NCBI GenBank assembly: GCA_963678255.2
Contig: CAXXTW010000001.1
Location: forward strand, 1,475,271-1,539,270
Direction: 5' to 3'
Source of the DNA: G963678255 sp963678255
GTDB taxonomy: Bacteria > Cloacimonadota > Cloacimonadia > Cloacimonadales > WRIO01
DNA length: 64,000 bases
Shown here piece after piece: positions 35,603 through 44,744 of the stretch. Both the position numbers and the translations under genes were made by a program. Under the pieces are notes generated by a model. It was not told the origin of the DNA and did not search any database. It saw only the letters and a program-made list of their open reading frames with translations. Position 1 is the first letter of the stretch. Each line of letters opens with the position of its first letter.

Positions 35603-36376
35603 CTATTTTGTCCATTTCGCAACAATCTTGTTAATTTCTCCGCTTTTTCTCATTTTATCTAATTGAACTTTTAATTTATCTTGAAAGTCTTTTTTAAAAG
35701 GAAAAGTTCCCTTATCCTGATTTGTAAAAGCTAAATAAGCAGTTTCTTTTGAAACGAGAGCTCCTGAAATAATCTTGCCTTTATCTTCTTTCAATTCGCC
35801 AGTTTTCTTCAAATTTACTATTTCATAAAGGATAGCATTTCTATCATTGATGTAAGCATCAACCCGATCCATATTGAGTTTTAATATGCAAATTTTATTA
35901 TCTTTTCCTTCATCAATGATAAATTTTCCTTTATCTTCAGTATTAATCACTGAAAATCCTGCATTGATGGCAATTCTTTTACCAATAAAATCTTTTGGAT
36001 ATTCTTTAAAATTAGAAGCATTTTTATCTTTTATGAACACAACTAATTCTTCATCTAGCAAATTAACAGAATAATCAAGCCAAGGTCTCTCTTTTGGTCT
36101 GAAATAGGGTGGAAATAGAGCAAGTCCATCACCACTTTTAACCAAATCCAAACCTCTTTTCCAAGGAACAGGAGTAATTGTAACTTTATAATCAGGCATT
36201 TGAGAAAAAGCAGTTTGAAGAATATCGACATAAATCCCTTGAGCAGTATTTCCTTGGATGAAACTATAAGGTGGATAACCTTCATCACAATAAATTGTTA
36301 CATTTTGCACAGCTTGTAGAGAAAAAAATCCAATAAAAAGCAAACCACAGATTAAACCAATTGTTGATTTTTTCAT
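35603..36376 (-). CDS. Periplasmic solute-binding protein, amino-acid (SBP family 3) type
   Basis: 257 residues from the ATG at 36376, which has GGAGG five bases ahead and starts a signal peptide (about 1-22). The family 3 opening is IYCDEGYPPYSFIQGNTAQGIYVDIL. The middle AVINTEDKG and the end KSGEINKIVAKWTK fit the fold. No ABC permease or ATPase is adjacent, so it may be an orphan binding protein or serve a transporter encoded elsewhere. Confidence 0.82.
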   Translation of the reverse strand: MKKSTIGLICGLLFIGFFSLQAVQNVTIYCDEGYPPYSFIQGNTAQGIYVDILQTAFSQMPDYKVTITPVPWKRGLDLVKSGDGLALFPPYFRPKERPWLDYSVNLLDEELVVFIKDKNASNFKEYPKDFIGKRIAINAGFSVINTEDKGKFIIDEGKDNKICILKLNMDRVDAYINDRNAILYEIVNLKKTGELKEDKGKIISGALVSKETAYLAFTNQDKGTFPFKKDFQDKLKVQLDKMRKSGEINKIVAKWTK

Positions 36377-36731
36377 ACATCCTCCATTATTTCTTTTTGA
36401 TAACCTTAGATTATCAATACAATAATCTATCAATTTGAATTATATTCTTTTTTAAAGAAATAAGCAAGGTTTTTTTAAAAATTTTAAACACCTTGTTTGA
36501 AAAAATCTTTTCAGAACATAATGATGTTAAGGCTGTAAGCTATTTCAGAGTATTTCACTTGGTTGGTGGATGAATGGGTAGAATGTATTTATCTGTGAGG
36601 TCAGACTTGAAAAGAAAAAAGGTAACAGACTTTTCAATTTTATTACAGGATAACAGTCTATAACAGAAAATATAAAATCGTTTGAATAAATAATTGACAA
36701 ATAATTAGGGTTATAAATCAATCTTCCATGT

Positions 36732-36763
36732 TTTGATATGTTTTGAATAAAAAACATATCAAA
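36732..36763. promoter_or_regulatory. 13-bp inverted repeat upstream of the DUF4403 gene
   Basis: TTTGATATGTTTT (36732-36744) and AAAACATATCAAA (36751-36763), loop GAATAA, no T-run after it. It sits 47 bases before the next start codon and could be an operator. The rest of the gap 36377-36810 shows no gene. Confidence 0.45.
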
Positions 36764-36810
36764 TCTATTCTATACTCTATAGAAAAATTATTATAATGAG
36801 GTTAAGAAGA

Positions 36811-38280
36811 ATGTTAAAACAAGATAAATCAACAGTTTTTATTAGGATAGTAGGGATTTTATCATTTGTTATGCTCGCCATAATTTTAAGTTCATGTGCA
36901 ACATTAAAACCAGGAATGCCAAATTTGATTGAAAAAAGTACACCTGCTGATAGTGTCAAATCATCAATAGTAAATATTCCTATCAAAATAAATATAAAAC
37001 AATTTGAAGATATGGTAAATAAAAGTATTCCAAATGATTTGTTTTCTCAATCAGGAATTGATGCAGGGCATGGGATTACGATGCAACTTAGTGTAAAAAG
37101 AGATGGAGCGATCACTCTTGATACGAGTAATGGAAAGATTAATACAACGATTCCAATTTTCATTCAGGGTGGTGTTGACTGGAAATCTGAGGCTAATGTA
37201 AAGAAGACAATTGGCTCAGTCAATTTGGATTTTAATGTCTATAAAGTCAGTCATCATGAAGATTTTGATGCCAAGATTATCTTGAAAACCTCTACCTTAT
37301 TAAACATTGATAAAAACTGGAATATAAATGCTCTAACAGAGTCAGATTTTCAATTGAATAAAGCACCATCTGTAGAAGTTTTAGGTTTTAAAATTACCTT
37401 TGCTAAGTTGGCAACAGATAATATTAAGAGTCAGCTTCCATTGATAAACAGTGTCATCAATAAACAAATTAGAAGCTTATATGATTTAAGAAAAGATGCC
37501 AATAATTTCTGGAATGTCATAAAGGCTCCTGTTTTATTTTCAGATAATCCAGTAAAGGTTTTAGGGATATTTGAGCCAGAATCTTTTAATTTTGCTCCTC
37601 CAGTATCTATAGATAATAAAACATTATTACTAAATTTTTCCTTAGCTTCCAAAATAAGAACATATGTCGGTGATAATCCGCCAATACCTAAAAATGGTGA
37701 ACTAATTCCTCTTAAAAATGAGAAGATTACTAAAAATGATTTTAACCTAAATTTGCCAGTTTTTATAGAAATGAAAGCATTAGAAAAAATTGCTTCCGAT
37801 AATATTGTGAATAAAGTATTTGATGTACCTGGTACTGGTAAAAAAGTATTAGTTAAATCCTTAAGCTTGTCAGGTATGGGTGATTATGTTGTTTGTAAAT
37901 TAAACATTGAATCAAAAAAGACTAAAGGAGATATTTACCTCATCAGCAAATTAGCCTATAATCCAGAGACTAAGGTTGTTTACGTAAAAGACCTTGACTT
38001 TGATGTGAAAACAAGTAATCTTCTATATAATAAAGCCTCATGGTTAGTTAACAAATTATTCCTATCATACATTGAAAAGAATCTAAAATATAATGCTTCA
38101 GAAGTTTTAGAAAAATCCAGAATCGAGACTGAGAAAGCAATCAATAATACAAAAGTAAATAATATGATTGCAGTCATCGGTAAAATAAATAAGTTAGCCG
38201 TTGAAAATATAAGTACTGAGACAGATTATCTGAAAATAAATACAAATATAAGTGGAAATATTAGTATTGAATTAAAATAG
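36811..38280 (+). CDS. DUF4403 lipoprotein
   Basis: 489 residues from ATG 36811 (GAGG nine bases ahead; ATG 36796 in frame has no ribosome site). The lipobox IILSSC gives a lipidated N-terminus. The repeated beta segments (SSIVNIPIKINIKQFEDMVNKSIPN; LPVFIEMKALEKIASDNIVNKVF) match DUF4403 proteins, which have two similar halves of a lipid-binding-like fold. Function unknown. Single gene behind an inverted repeat. Confidence 0.85.
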   Translation: MLKQDKSTVFIRIVGILSFVMLAIILSSCATLKPGMPNLIEKSTPADSVKSSIVNIPIKINIKQFEDMVNKSIPNDLFSQSGIDAGHGITMQLSVKRDGAITLDTSNGKINTTIPIFIQGGVDWKSEANVKKTIGSVNLDFNVYKVSHHEDFDAKIILKTSTLLNIDKNWNINALTESDFQLNKAPSVEVLGFKITFAKLATDNIKSQLPLINSVINKQIRSLYDLRKDANNFWNVIKAPVLFSDNPVKVLGIFEPESFNFAPPVSIDNKTLLLNFSLASKIRTYVGDNPPIPKNGELIPLKNEKITKNDFNLNLPVFIEMKALEKIASDNIVNKVFDVPGTGKKVLVKSLSLSGMGDYVVCKLNIESKKTKGDIYLISKLAYNPETKVVYVKDLDFDVKTSNLLYNKASWLVNKLFLSYIEKNLKYNASEVLEKSRIETEKAINNTKVNNMIAVIGKINKLAVENISTETDYLKINTNISGNISIELK

Positions 38281-38530
38281 AGAACACAACAAAAGCCTTT
38301 ATCGTTGAAAAAAATAGATCATTTGTTATGCGATCTTCCATTTTGCAATTTAAAGCTATGAAAATAAATATTGGTTTTTAGGTTTTCTTGGAGAGCAATA
38401 GGGAAGAGGTGAGATACAAATTTTTTCTATGTAGATATCTCTTCAGTCTTTCGATAGAGTATTACGTAATTGAAAAGTAAAGTTGCTTATATAAATTGAA
38501 TTAAGATTTTTGATGAATACTTTTGGTAAT

Positions 38531-38749
38531 TTAAGATTTAGAATCTTTATCTGAAGCTGTGCATATTTCTTGCACTCTGCCGATAAACCCATTCGTTAAA
38601 CGGACTTTTATACCTCTGGGATGAACAGTCGCTTTCGTTAATATATCCTGAACAATGCCGTCAGTTAATTTTCCACTTCGTTGATCTTGTTTCAAAACAA
38701 TTCTGACTTGTAAACCTGCTTTTATATCTGCTCTGTTTTTCCCATTCAT
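38531..38749 (-). CDS. YwbE-family small protein (DUF2196)
   Basis: 72 residues almost wholly matching the YwbE family: RADIKAGLQVRIVLKQDQRSGKLTDGIV, then HPRGIKVRLTNGFIGRVQEI. Function unknown; widespread in bacteria. It lies 34 bases after the VF530-type gene and is probably cotranscribed. Confidence 0.88.
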   Translation of the reverse strand: MNGKNRADIKAGLQVRIVLKQDQRSGKLTDGIVQDILTKATVHPRGIKVRLTNGFIGRVQEICTASDKDSKS

Positions 38750-38783
38750 TTTTTGTCTCTTTCTTTATCAAATAATATCTAAT

Positions 38784-39020
38784 TTATCGATTCTTTTTTA
38801 TACTTTTTAAATATAAATCTTCTACTTTTTTTCTCGCCCAAGGAGTCTTTCGTAAAAATGTCAGACTGGATTTGACCGATGGGTCAAAGTTAAAACATTT
38901 GATTGAGATTCGCCTGCCTAATTCTTCCCAACCATAATATTCAAATAAATAATTTACCATCATTTCAAGCGTGATTCCATTTAAAGGATTATTGGAAACC
39001 TTGTCATTCATCTCTACCAT
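38784..39020 (-). CDS. VF530-family DNA-binding protein (DUF2132)
   Basis: 78 residues with the VF530 signature NNPLNGITLEMMVNYLFEYYGWEELG and FDPSVKSSLTFLRKTPWARKKVE. The family was structurally studied as a small DNA-binding protein. Located just upstream of the YwbE-family gene; these two small conserved genes form a pair. Confidence 0.9.
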   Translation of the reverse strand: MVEMNDKVSNNPLNGITLEMMVNYLFEYYGWEELGRRISIKCFNFDPSVKSSLTFLRKTPWARKKVEDLYLKSIKKNR

Positions 39021-39291
39021 CTTAATCTATCCCTCTCTTGATATTCTATTATTCTTCATTCCATTTAGAAAATGGAAATGCTCAGTTGTTCTTTTGTTCT
39101 TGAAATATGTAAATTTCTTTTTGCCTGAGTTTGTCAAGCAGTAATATAGGGTTATTCTGAATCGATGGTAGAGTATTGATAAGTCTTCAAAAGATTTAAC
39201 TGTTTTTATCACAACAATATCATAATTATTTAGATAAAATTTACTCTTGGTCTGTTATCCATTTCTTTTACATTTCTAAAGATTTATTTTG

Positions 39292-39318
39292 TTGACAAAT
39301 AATTTTCTTGTGTATAAT
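39292..39318 (+). promoter_or_regulatory. Promoter of the lipoprotein/radical SAM pair
   Basis: TTGACA (39292-39297), a 15-base spacer and a perfect TATAAT (39313-39318), 41 bases before the lipoprotein start. Both boxes are at consensus; only the spacing is short. Confidence 0.65.
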
Positions 39319-39359
39319 TTGGTTAAATTATTGCCTATACAATGGGAATGGGAGTTAAT

Positions 39360-40298
39360 ATGAAACTAAAACCGGTAAAAAAATACTCTAAACCTGCTTA
39401 TCCTATTGAAAAAGATTTTAATCCAACAAATACAAATCATTATCCATTTTTAAGTAAAGTTGCCATTACAACTGCTTTATCTTTAATATTCCTAACCTCG
39501 TGTAAAACTAATAATAGCTTAAAATCAATAACAAAAATTGAAAATTTGGATGCAAGGGAAGACAGTGTTAAAAATAAACAAAAAAACGATCACCCTCAAA
39601 TATTAAAGGCTCCCGTATTTGTACATGGTGAAGGTAGAGGTTCTGTTGGGTGCATGGCTGTCTCTTCTCCTGTTTTTGTTTCAGAAACTGATGCCAGAGA
39701 TATAATTTTAGAATCTTTCTCTAAACAAGGTATTTCTTTTAAAGAATCTAAAAAGGTATTTGAAGGACTTGACAATCAAAATTTTAAAGATAATTATATT
39801 AATCATAATTTCGTAAGTGATTCTGAAATACAAAAAGATACTCTTTCTATTGTACCTATTACAATAAATTATTATTCTCCTGAGAAAAACTTAGGAATTC
39901 TATACATATCTAATCGTGATTTCAATAAATATGTAAAGAACCCTAAGACAAGCTCTGTTTCAAGTTATGATCTATATGGTTTAGCTAATCTAATAAGCAA
40001 AGAAATTAATTCTTATAATAAATTCACTTGTGCCGTTTTTTATGATCCTGTGATTTATAATAATAATGCGATTGTAAATAAAAAATTAAAAAAAATTAAG
40101 GTTAAAATTTATGGTTATTACCAAAAGAATAAACTATCCAAAAAAGAGAAAGCTGAATTGAATGAATTACAAAATAACTATAGTTTGAACTCAGAAGCAA
40201 TTACAACAGTAATGAGTATTGATTCCTTAAAAGCCCAAGTGAATGATTTTATTGATTGGTATAACAAGGAAAAAAGAAATTCCAGAGAGCATAAATAA
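39360..40298 (+). CDS. Lipoprotein encoded with a radical SAM/SPASM enzyme, candidate substrate
   Basis: 312 residues from ATG 39360 (GGGAG five bases ahead). An unusually long hydrophilic lead (1-30) with a KPAYP segment precedes the hydrophobic stretch and lipobox FLTSC (Cys48). Next comes a Lys/Asp-rich linker, then a compact motif GEGRGSVGC (90-98) followed by MAVSSPVFVSETDARDII. The C-terminal third is Lys/Asn-rich helix. I do not recognise a named family. The stop shares one base with the start of the radical SAM gene (TAATG), so they are coupled; modification of the GEGRGSVGC region or of the lead is an inference. Confidence 0.75.
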   Translation: MKLKPVKKYSKPAYPIEKDFNPTNTNHYPFLSKVAITTALSLIFLTSCKTNNSLKSITKIENLDAREDSVKNKQKNDHPQILKAPVFVHGEGRGSVGCMAVSSPVFVSETDARDIILESFSKQGISFKESKKVFEGLDNQNFKDNYINHNFVSDSEIQKDTLSIVPITINYYSPEKNLGILYISNRDFNKYVKNPKTSSVSSYDLYGLANLISKEINSYNKFTCAVFYDPVIYNNNAIVNKKLKKIKVKIYGYYQKNKLSKKEKAELNELQNNYSLNSEAITTVMSIDSLKAQVNDFIDWYNKEKRNSREHK

Positions 40299-41434
40299 TG
40301 CATTATACTCTACATATAACAACCTCTTGTAATTTTAAATGCCATTATTGTTATTCCAGACCTGAGAAAACTCTCGAAATGAACGAAGAAATAATGCTTC
40401 AGGTAATTAACTATGCTGTAAAACAATCACATCATAATTGTGGATTGATCTTTTTTGGGGGAGAGCCTCTACTTAGAAAAGACTTGGTAAAATTTGCTGT
40501 TGAAGAATGTCAGAAACAATACGAAAGCAATAACTTCATGTATCACACAAAGTTGGTTACCAATGGATTTCTCCTAGATGAAGAGTTTTTAAAATGGGCA
40601 AATGAAGTCAGAATGAGTATAACTCTTAGTATGGATGGGATTAAAGAATCCCACGATACCCATCGAAGAAGTCTTGACAACACGGGAACTTTCGATCAAA
40701 CAATTAAAACTTCCAAATTATTATTAAAATATCAACCTTATGCTCATGTCTTAATGACAATTACTCCTGAAACTGTACATTATTATCATGATTCTGTTGA
40801 ATTCCTTTTTAATTCAGGGTTTAGATATATTATTGCATCTTTAAACTATGCAGGAAACTGGTCAAAAGAAACCTTAAACATATTAAAAAAAGAATATAAA
40901 AAGCTTGCAAAACTATATGAAAAACTATCAATAGAAGGGAAAAAATTCTATTTCAGCCCTTTTGAGGTAAAACTAGCAACTCATATTAAGGGTGATAAGG
41001 CTTTATGCGTTAAATGTGCTCTGGCTGAAGAACAAATTTCTATAGCTCCCGATGGAAAACTCTATCCCTGTATTCAGTTTGTTGGCGATGGAATAAACGG
41101 ACAGGAATATTGTATTGGCGATGTTTATAAAGGTATCAACGAAAGAAAAAAAAGAAAACTCAATCAAGAGTCTGTCAAAGTAAATCTTCTTTGCCAAGAA
41201 TGTGCTATTGAAAAACGTTGTAATAATAATTGCAGTTGTTTAAATAGGCAAACCACTGGTAATATTACAGATGTTTCTCCGATTCTTTGTGCTACTGAGC
41301 AAATCATTATTCCTATTGTTGATACTTTAGGTGAGAAATTGTATAAAAAAAGAATAGAATCTTTTTTACATAAACACTATAACCCTGCTTACCCTTATTT
41401 ATCTTACTTGGAAGAAAACCCTTCTTTATTTTGA
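40298..41434 (+). CDS. Radical SAM/SPASM-domain enzyme (peptide or protein maturase type)
   Basis: 378 residues. Radical SAM cluster Cys11-x3-Cys15-x2-Cys18 (CNFKCHYC), GGEP at 54-57 binding SAM, and VTNGFLLDEEF. The C-terminal SPASM/twitch region has Cys at 237, 240, 258 (in PDGKLYPC), 272, 299, 302, 308, 312, 314 and 331, enough for two auxiliary [4Fe-4S] clusters. Members modify peptides (thioether, C-C links) or sulfatases (formylglycine). No sulfatase is nearby; the coupled lipoprotein is the obvious candidate partner. Confidence 0.93.
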   Translation: MHYTLHITTSCNFKCHYCYSRPEKTLEMNEEIMLQVINYAVKQSHHNCGLIFFGGEPLLRKDLVKFAVEECQKQYESNNFMYHTKLVTNGFLLDEEFLKWANEVRMSITLSMDGIKESHDTHRRSLDNTGTFDQTIKTSKLLLKYQPYAHVLMTITPETVHYYHDSVEFLFNSGFRYIIASLNYAGNWSKETLNILKKEYKKLAKLYEKLSIEGKKFYFSPFEVKLATHIKGDKALCVKCALAEEQISIAPDGKLYPCIQFVGDGINGQEYCIGDVYKGINERKKRKLNQESVKVNLLCQECAIEKRCNNNCSCLNRQTTGNITDVSPILCATEQIIIPIVDTLGEKLYKKRIESFLHKHYNPAYPYLSYLEENPSLF

Positions 41435-41551
41435 TAGACTTATAAACCTCTTCTGAGAATATATCAATATATTTTATCTGTCTATAAGTAAATTTGATAC
41501 ATTTAAAAAGTATGGTTCTTGTTAAAGAACCCCTAATTACTAAGGAGAAAA

Positions 41552-42700
41552 ATGAAAAAGATTTTTTATTTAATAACAATTATCTCGCTTCTTTTTATAA
41601 CTGCATGCAGTGATAACAAGGATGAACGTAATATTGAACTAGAAAACCAAGTTATAACTATCGCTGATTCTCTCTTTCAAATCACACATGACTATGTGCC
41701 TGGTATGCTCGTCTATGTCTCTGCTCCCAATAAAAATCTCAACTTAACATTCAGTAAAGGAACAGCTCAAATTGGTTTGGTAAAAAATTTAACATCAGAG
41801 TTGCATTATCGTATCGGAAGCATCAGCAAGACTTTTGTTACTACTGTCCTTTTGCAATTGGTCGATGAACATAAGATCTCTTTAGAAACAAAAATAGATG
41901 CCTTTCTCCCTGATTTCCCTGATGGTAATTCAATTAATATGCGACAGCTCTGTAATATGACTTCTGGAATTAAAGATTTTACCGAAATGTCTGAATTTGA
42001 AAACCTTATCACTTCTCAACCAGCAACACCCATTACTCCGAATGAATTAATTCAGATTATTGACAACTATCCTCTCAATTTTACTCCAGGTTCGCAAGTG
42101 GAATATTCCAATTCCAATACTGTAATTTTGGGTAAAATTATTGAGATTGTTACTGGCAAATCTTTGTCTGAAAACATATTTACCCGTATTACAGGACGAT
42201 TAGGATTGACGCAAACCTATATCCCTGATAACTCTGACTTTAAAAAAGATTACATTCATGGATATGGTGACATTGATGGAAACATGATTGATGTCTCGAC
42301 AAAATACCATTCTTCGTATTTTGGAGCTTCTGGACAAATAGTTTCAAATTTACAAAATCTCAATTTGTGGATTAAAAGCTTGGCATTAGGAATTTTAATC
42401 AGCCCAGAAATGCAAAATCAACGTTTACTTACAAACCCAATGCCCGGTGATATAAACTACGGTATGGGAATCATGGAAACTTACGGATTCATCGGTCATT
42501 CTGGCGGTGTTCCCGGATATATGTGCTTTGCTGGCTTCAATCCTGAAAAGAACTGTACAATAATTATCATGTATAATGGATATTCTTCTATCGCCAAAAT
42601 ATCATTATATTTACATTTTCTTCAAACTATTGATCTTCTTTATCCTGATTTGAATATTGAAGTGAATAAAACAATTAAGAATTCTGCTTTACCTCTATAA
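41552..42700 (+). CDS. Beta-lactamase-family serine hydrolase, lipoprotein
   Basis: 382 residues. Lipobox FITAC (Cys19). Class C/DD-peptidase-type catalytic motifs: Ser90-I-S-Lys93 (nucleophile and base), Tyr185-S-Asn187 and His316-S-Gly318. It may act as a D-stereospecific peptidase or esterase in the envelope; true beta-lactamase activity is unlikely from context. A small hairpin (41514-41531, GGTTCTT/AAGAACC) lies before its AAGGAG site. It follows the radical SAM gene by 117 bases. Confidence 0.9.
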   Translation: MKKIFYLITIISLLFITACSDNKDERNIELENQVITIADSLFQITHDYVPGMLVYVSAPNKNLNLTFSKGTAQIGLVKNLTSELHYRIGSISKTFVTTVLLQLVDEHKISLETKIDAFLPDFPDGNSINMRQLCNMTSGIKDFTEMSEFENLITSQPATPITPNELIQIIDNYPLNFTPGSQVEYSNSNTVILGKIIEIVTGKSLSENIFTRITGRLGLTQTYIPDNSDFKKDYIHGYGDIDGNMIDVSTKYHSSYFGASGQIVSNLQNLNLWIKSLALGILISPEMQNQRLLTNPMPGDINYGMGIMETYGFIGHSGGVPGYMCFAGFNPEKNCTIIIMYNGYSSIAKISLYLHFLQTIDLLYPDLNIEVNKTIKNSALPL

Positions 42701-42865
42701 AAATGCCTATACATTTTTTCCATTTGTAAGAATGAACATCAAAGAGCAAGATTAATCAAGTTTATTGTATTCTCATAAAAATTTCCTCTAAAAATGAGCA
42801 ATTTGCATCAAGACAGAAATGTGCCATTTATTATTATTGCCTTATTAATTTTAAAGGAGAAAACA

Positions 42866-43324
42866 ATGAAAACCGAATTCGAACTGAAAACAATTGGATT
42901 TATCAAACGTAACAATGACCAAAAAATGATTGTTGTTGATGAGAAGTATCGTCCTGCAATGAAGAAACTTGAAGACTTTTCTCATATTATTGTTTTTTGG
43001 TGGGCTAATGAGGCAGATAACCAAGAAGCAAGAGAATTACTAACCTGTTTCCCTCCCTATGCTCAAGAGATTGAAGCTGGAATGTTTTCTTGCCGCTCTC
43101 CCTTCAGACCCAATCCTATTGCCATGACAGTGTGCCCTGTTCTTTCTGTAGATCATGACAGCGGTGTTATTACTGTAACTGATATTGATGCAGGTGATAA
43201 CAGCCCCTTAATTGATATTAAAGCTTACTTTCCTGTTTGTGATCGTGTCAAAAATGCTAAATATCCTGACTGGTTAAATGGTTGGCCTGAATGGATGCCT
43301 GATGAGGGCATTGGACTCATGTAA
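42866..43324 (+). CDS. trmO: TrmO/TsaA-type tRNA methyltransferase
   Basis: 152 residues from ATG 42866 (AAGGAG eight bases ahead). The beta-barrel SAM-binding TrmO/YaeB core is visible: IGFIKRNN at the start, LEDFSHIIVFWWA, then FSCRSPFRPNPIAMTV, the family signature, and DIDAGDNSPLIDIKAYFP. TrmO N6-methylates t6A37 of tRNA-Thr. The length is that of the single-domain form, so some doubt remains on the exact substrate. Confidence 0.88.
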   Translation: MKTEFELKTIGFIKRNNDQKMIVVDEKYRPAMKKLEDFSHIIVFWWANEADNQEARELLTCFPPYAQEIEAGMFSCRSPFRPNPIAMTVCPVLSVDHDSGVITVTDIDAGDNSPLIDIKAYFPVCDRVKNAKYPDWLNGWPEWMPDEGIGLM

Positions 43325-43329
43325 TTTTT

Positions 43330-43355
43330 AAGGCAGGTTATCCTGCCTTTTCTCT
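43330..43355 (+). terminator. Terminator after trmO
   Basis: Stem AAGGCAGG / CCTGCCTT with a four-base loop, followed by TTCTCTT; it begins six bases after the stop codon. Confidence 0.85.
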
Positions 43356-43402
43356 TGACTAAATTTCAAAATATCTTTTATTATATGCTTGAGGAGGCTT
43401 AG

Positions 43403-43915
43403 ATGAAAGATATTGAATTGATTAACAAAGAATCTCTCTCTCTTATTGGACTCGATTTCTATGGAGATCCATTTTCAAATAGCTCATGGTGGACAGAAGA
43501 AAATGAGATTGGTATTCTCTGGAAAAGATTTATGGAAAGCTTCATGCCCAATAAAATAAAGTTTCAAAATTACCTAAAAAATGATATTTACTATGAAATG
43601 CATATAATGAACAGTAGCTTTAAAGAAACAGGTCAATATGAGATCTTTATTGGGATTGAATTATCACAATTACCAGAGGATTGTCTTCATTTTCTCGTTA
43701 AAATCATCAAGCCTCAAACTTATATTAAGCTGACTCTATGCGGTGAAGAAATATTTGCTGATTATTATTCCGAATTGGAAATAATCTGTAATAACAAATT
43801 TAATAAGACTATTTCTAAGGATTTTATGATTCAATCTTATGATGAACGTTATATGGGTATGGATCGCATTAATGATTCAGAAATGGATGTATTTATCCCT
43901 GTCTTACCCTTATGA
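43403..43915 (+). CDS. GyrI-like/AraC effector-binding domain protein
   Basis: 170 residues resembling the GyrI-like small-molecule-binding fold: ESLSLIGLDFYGDPF at the start, ILWKRFM, YEIFIGIELSQLPE and a C-terminal DVFIPV. Such domains bind ligands and are often fused to AraC-type HTH domains. Here the two parts are separate genes overlapping by four bases (ATGA) with the AraC gene, so this looks like a split effector/regulator pair. GAGGAGG precedes ATG. Confidence 0.8.
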   Translation: MKDIELINKESLSLIGLDFYGDPFSNSSWWTEENEIGILWKRFMESFMPNKIKFQNYLKNDIYYEMHIMNSSFKETGQYEIFIGIELSQLPEDCLHFLVKIIKPQTYIKLTLCGEEIFADYYSELEIICNNKFNKTISKDFMIQSYDERYMGMDRINDSEMDVFIPVLPL

Positions 43916-44706
43916 ATATGAATCCTGCTTTATTTAACCAAGTAGCCTCTGCTCTTGATTTTATTGAAAATAATCTTTCTGAAAAGATTAATCTCGAAGA
44001 TATTGCCAGATCAGCATGTTTTTCTCTATTTCATTTCTCCAGAGTTTTTCAGTCTTTAACTCTGATTTCTCCCTATGATTATCTTATCAGGAGAAGAACT
44101 CACGAAGCAGCTTACAAGCTGATTAATACAGATATGAAGATTATTGAGATTGCTTTTGAATTTGCTTTTGCTTCTCCTGAAGTATTTAACCGCGCTTTTA
44201 AAAGAGTCTATCAATGTCAACCAAATGAGTATAGAAAAAATTGCTTATTTATCCCTCATCTTTATAGATTCAGACCTGAATATATGCAAGTTATTCTTCA
44301 GAATATTAAAACACCGCTTCAAATTGTTAAAACTGATTCTCAGATTTATAGTATAAAACCTATAAATATTATTTTAAATAAAGATAGCTACGATTTTGCC
44401 AAAATCCATTCTTTTTTACTGAAAGATGATACATTATACCTTCTGATCAAAGAAAACGATCCTATGCCCTTATTCTGGTCTGCAAAAGCCCATGATACGG
44501 ATAGCATAGATAATCAATTTCTGTATCAAATCAAAAACTGCTCTTTTCTAAAATGCAATTTTGATGGAGATGCTCTTTCGCTGATTAATACTATTAACTA
44601 TATTGAACAAATTTATACTCCAAGATATTCCATTTATTTAGATAATCTGATTTTATTCAAAAGAATCAACCACTCATATTTCGAGTTATATTTCCAGATA
44701 TTATGA
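43912..44706 (+). CDS. AraC-family transcriptional regulator, N-terminal HTH
   Basis: 264 residues. A double HTH lies at the N-terminus (about 8-105): SEKINLEDIARSACFSLFHFSRVFQSL and IIEIAFEFAFASPEVFNRAFKRVYQCQPNEYRK. The C-terminal part (about 125-264) resembles a diverged GyrI-like domain. Translationally coupled to the ligand-binding-domain gene upstream. Target unknown. Confidence 0.9.
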   Translation: MNMNPALFNQVASALDFIENNLSEKINLEDIARSACFSLFHFSRVFQSLTLISPYDYLIRRRTHEAAYKLINTDMKIIEIAFEFAFASPEVFNRAFKRVYQCQPNEYRKNCLFIPHLYRFRPEYMQVILQNIKTPLQIVKTDSQIYSIKPINIILNKDSYDFAKIHSFLLKDDTLYLLIKENDPMPLFWSAKAHDTDSIDNQFLYQIKNCSFLKCNFDGDALSLINTINYIEQIYTPRYSIYLDNLILFKRINHSYFELYFQIL

Positions 44707-44744
44707 TTTAATTATCAACAAAAAATTAAAAATCACTTATTACA

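Noticed and set aside
39027..39212. 61-codon minus-strand frame
   Set aside because: No ribosome site and no recognisable pattern; AT-rich leader upstream of the VF530-type gene.
41514..41531. Terminator after the radical SAM gene
   Set aside because: A 7-bp stem GGTTCTT/AAGAACC is present but is followed by CCCTAATTAC, without a T-run.
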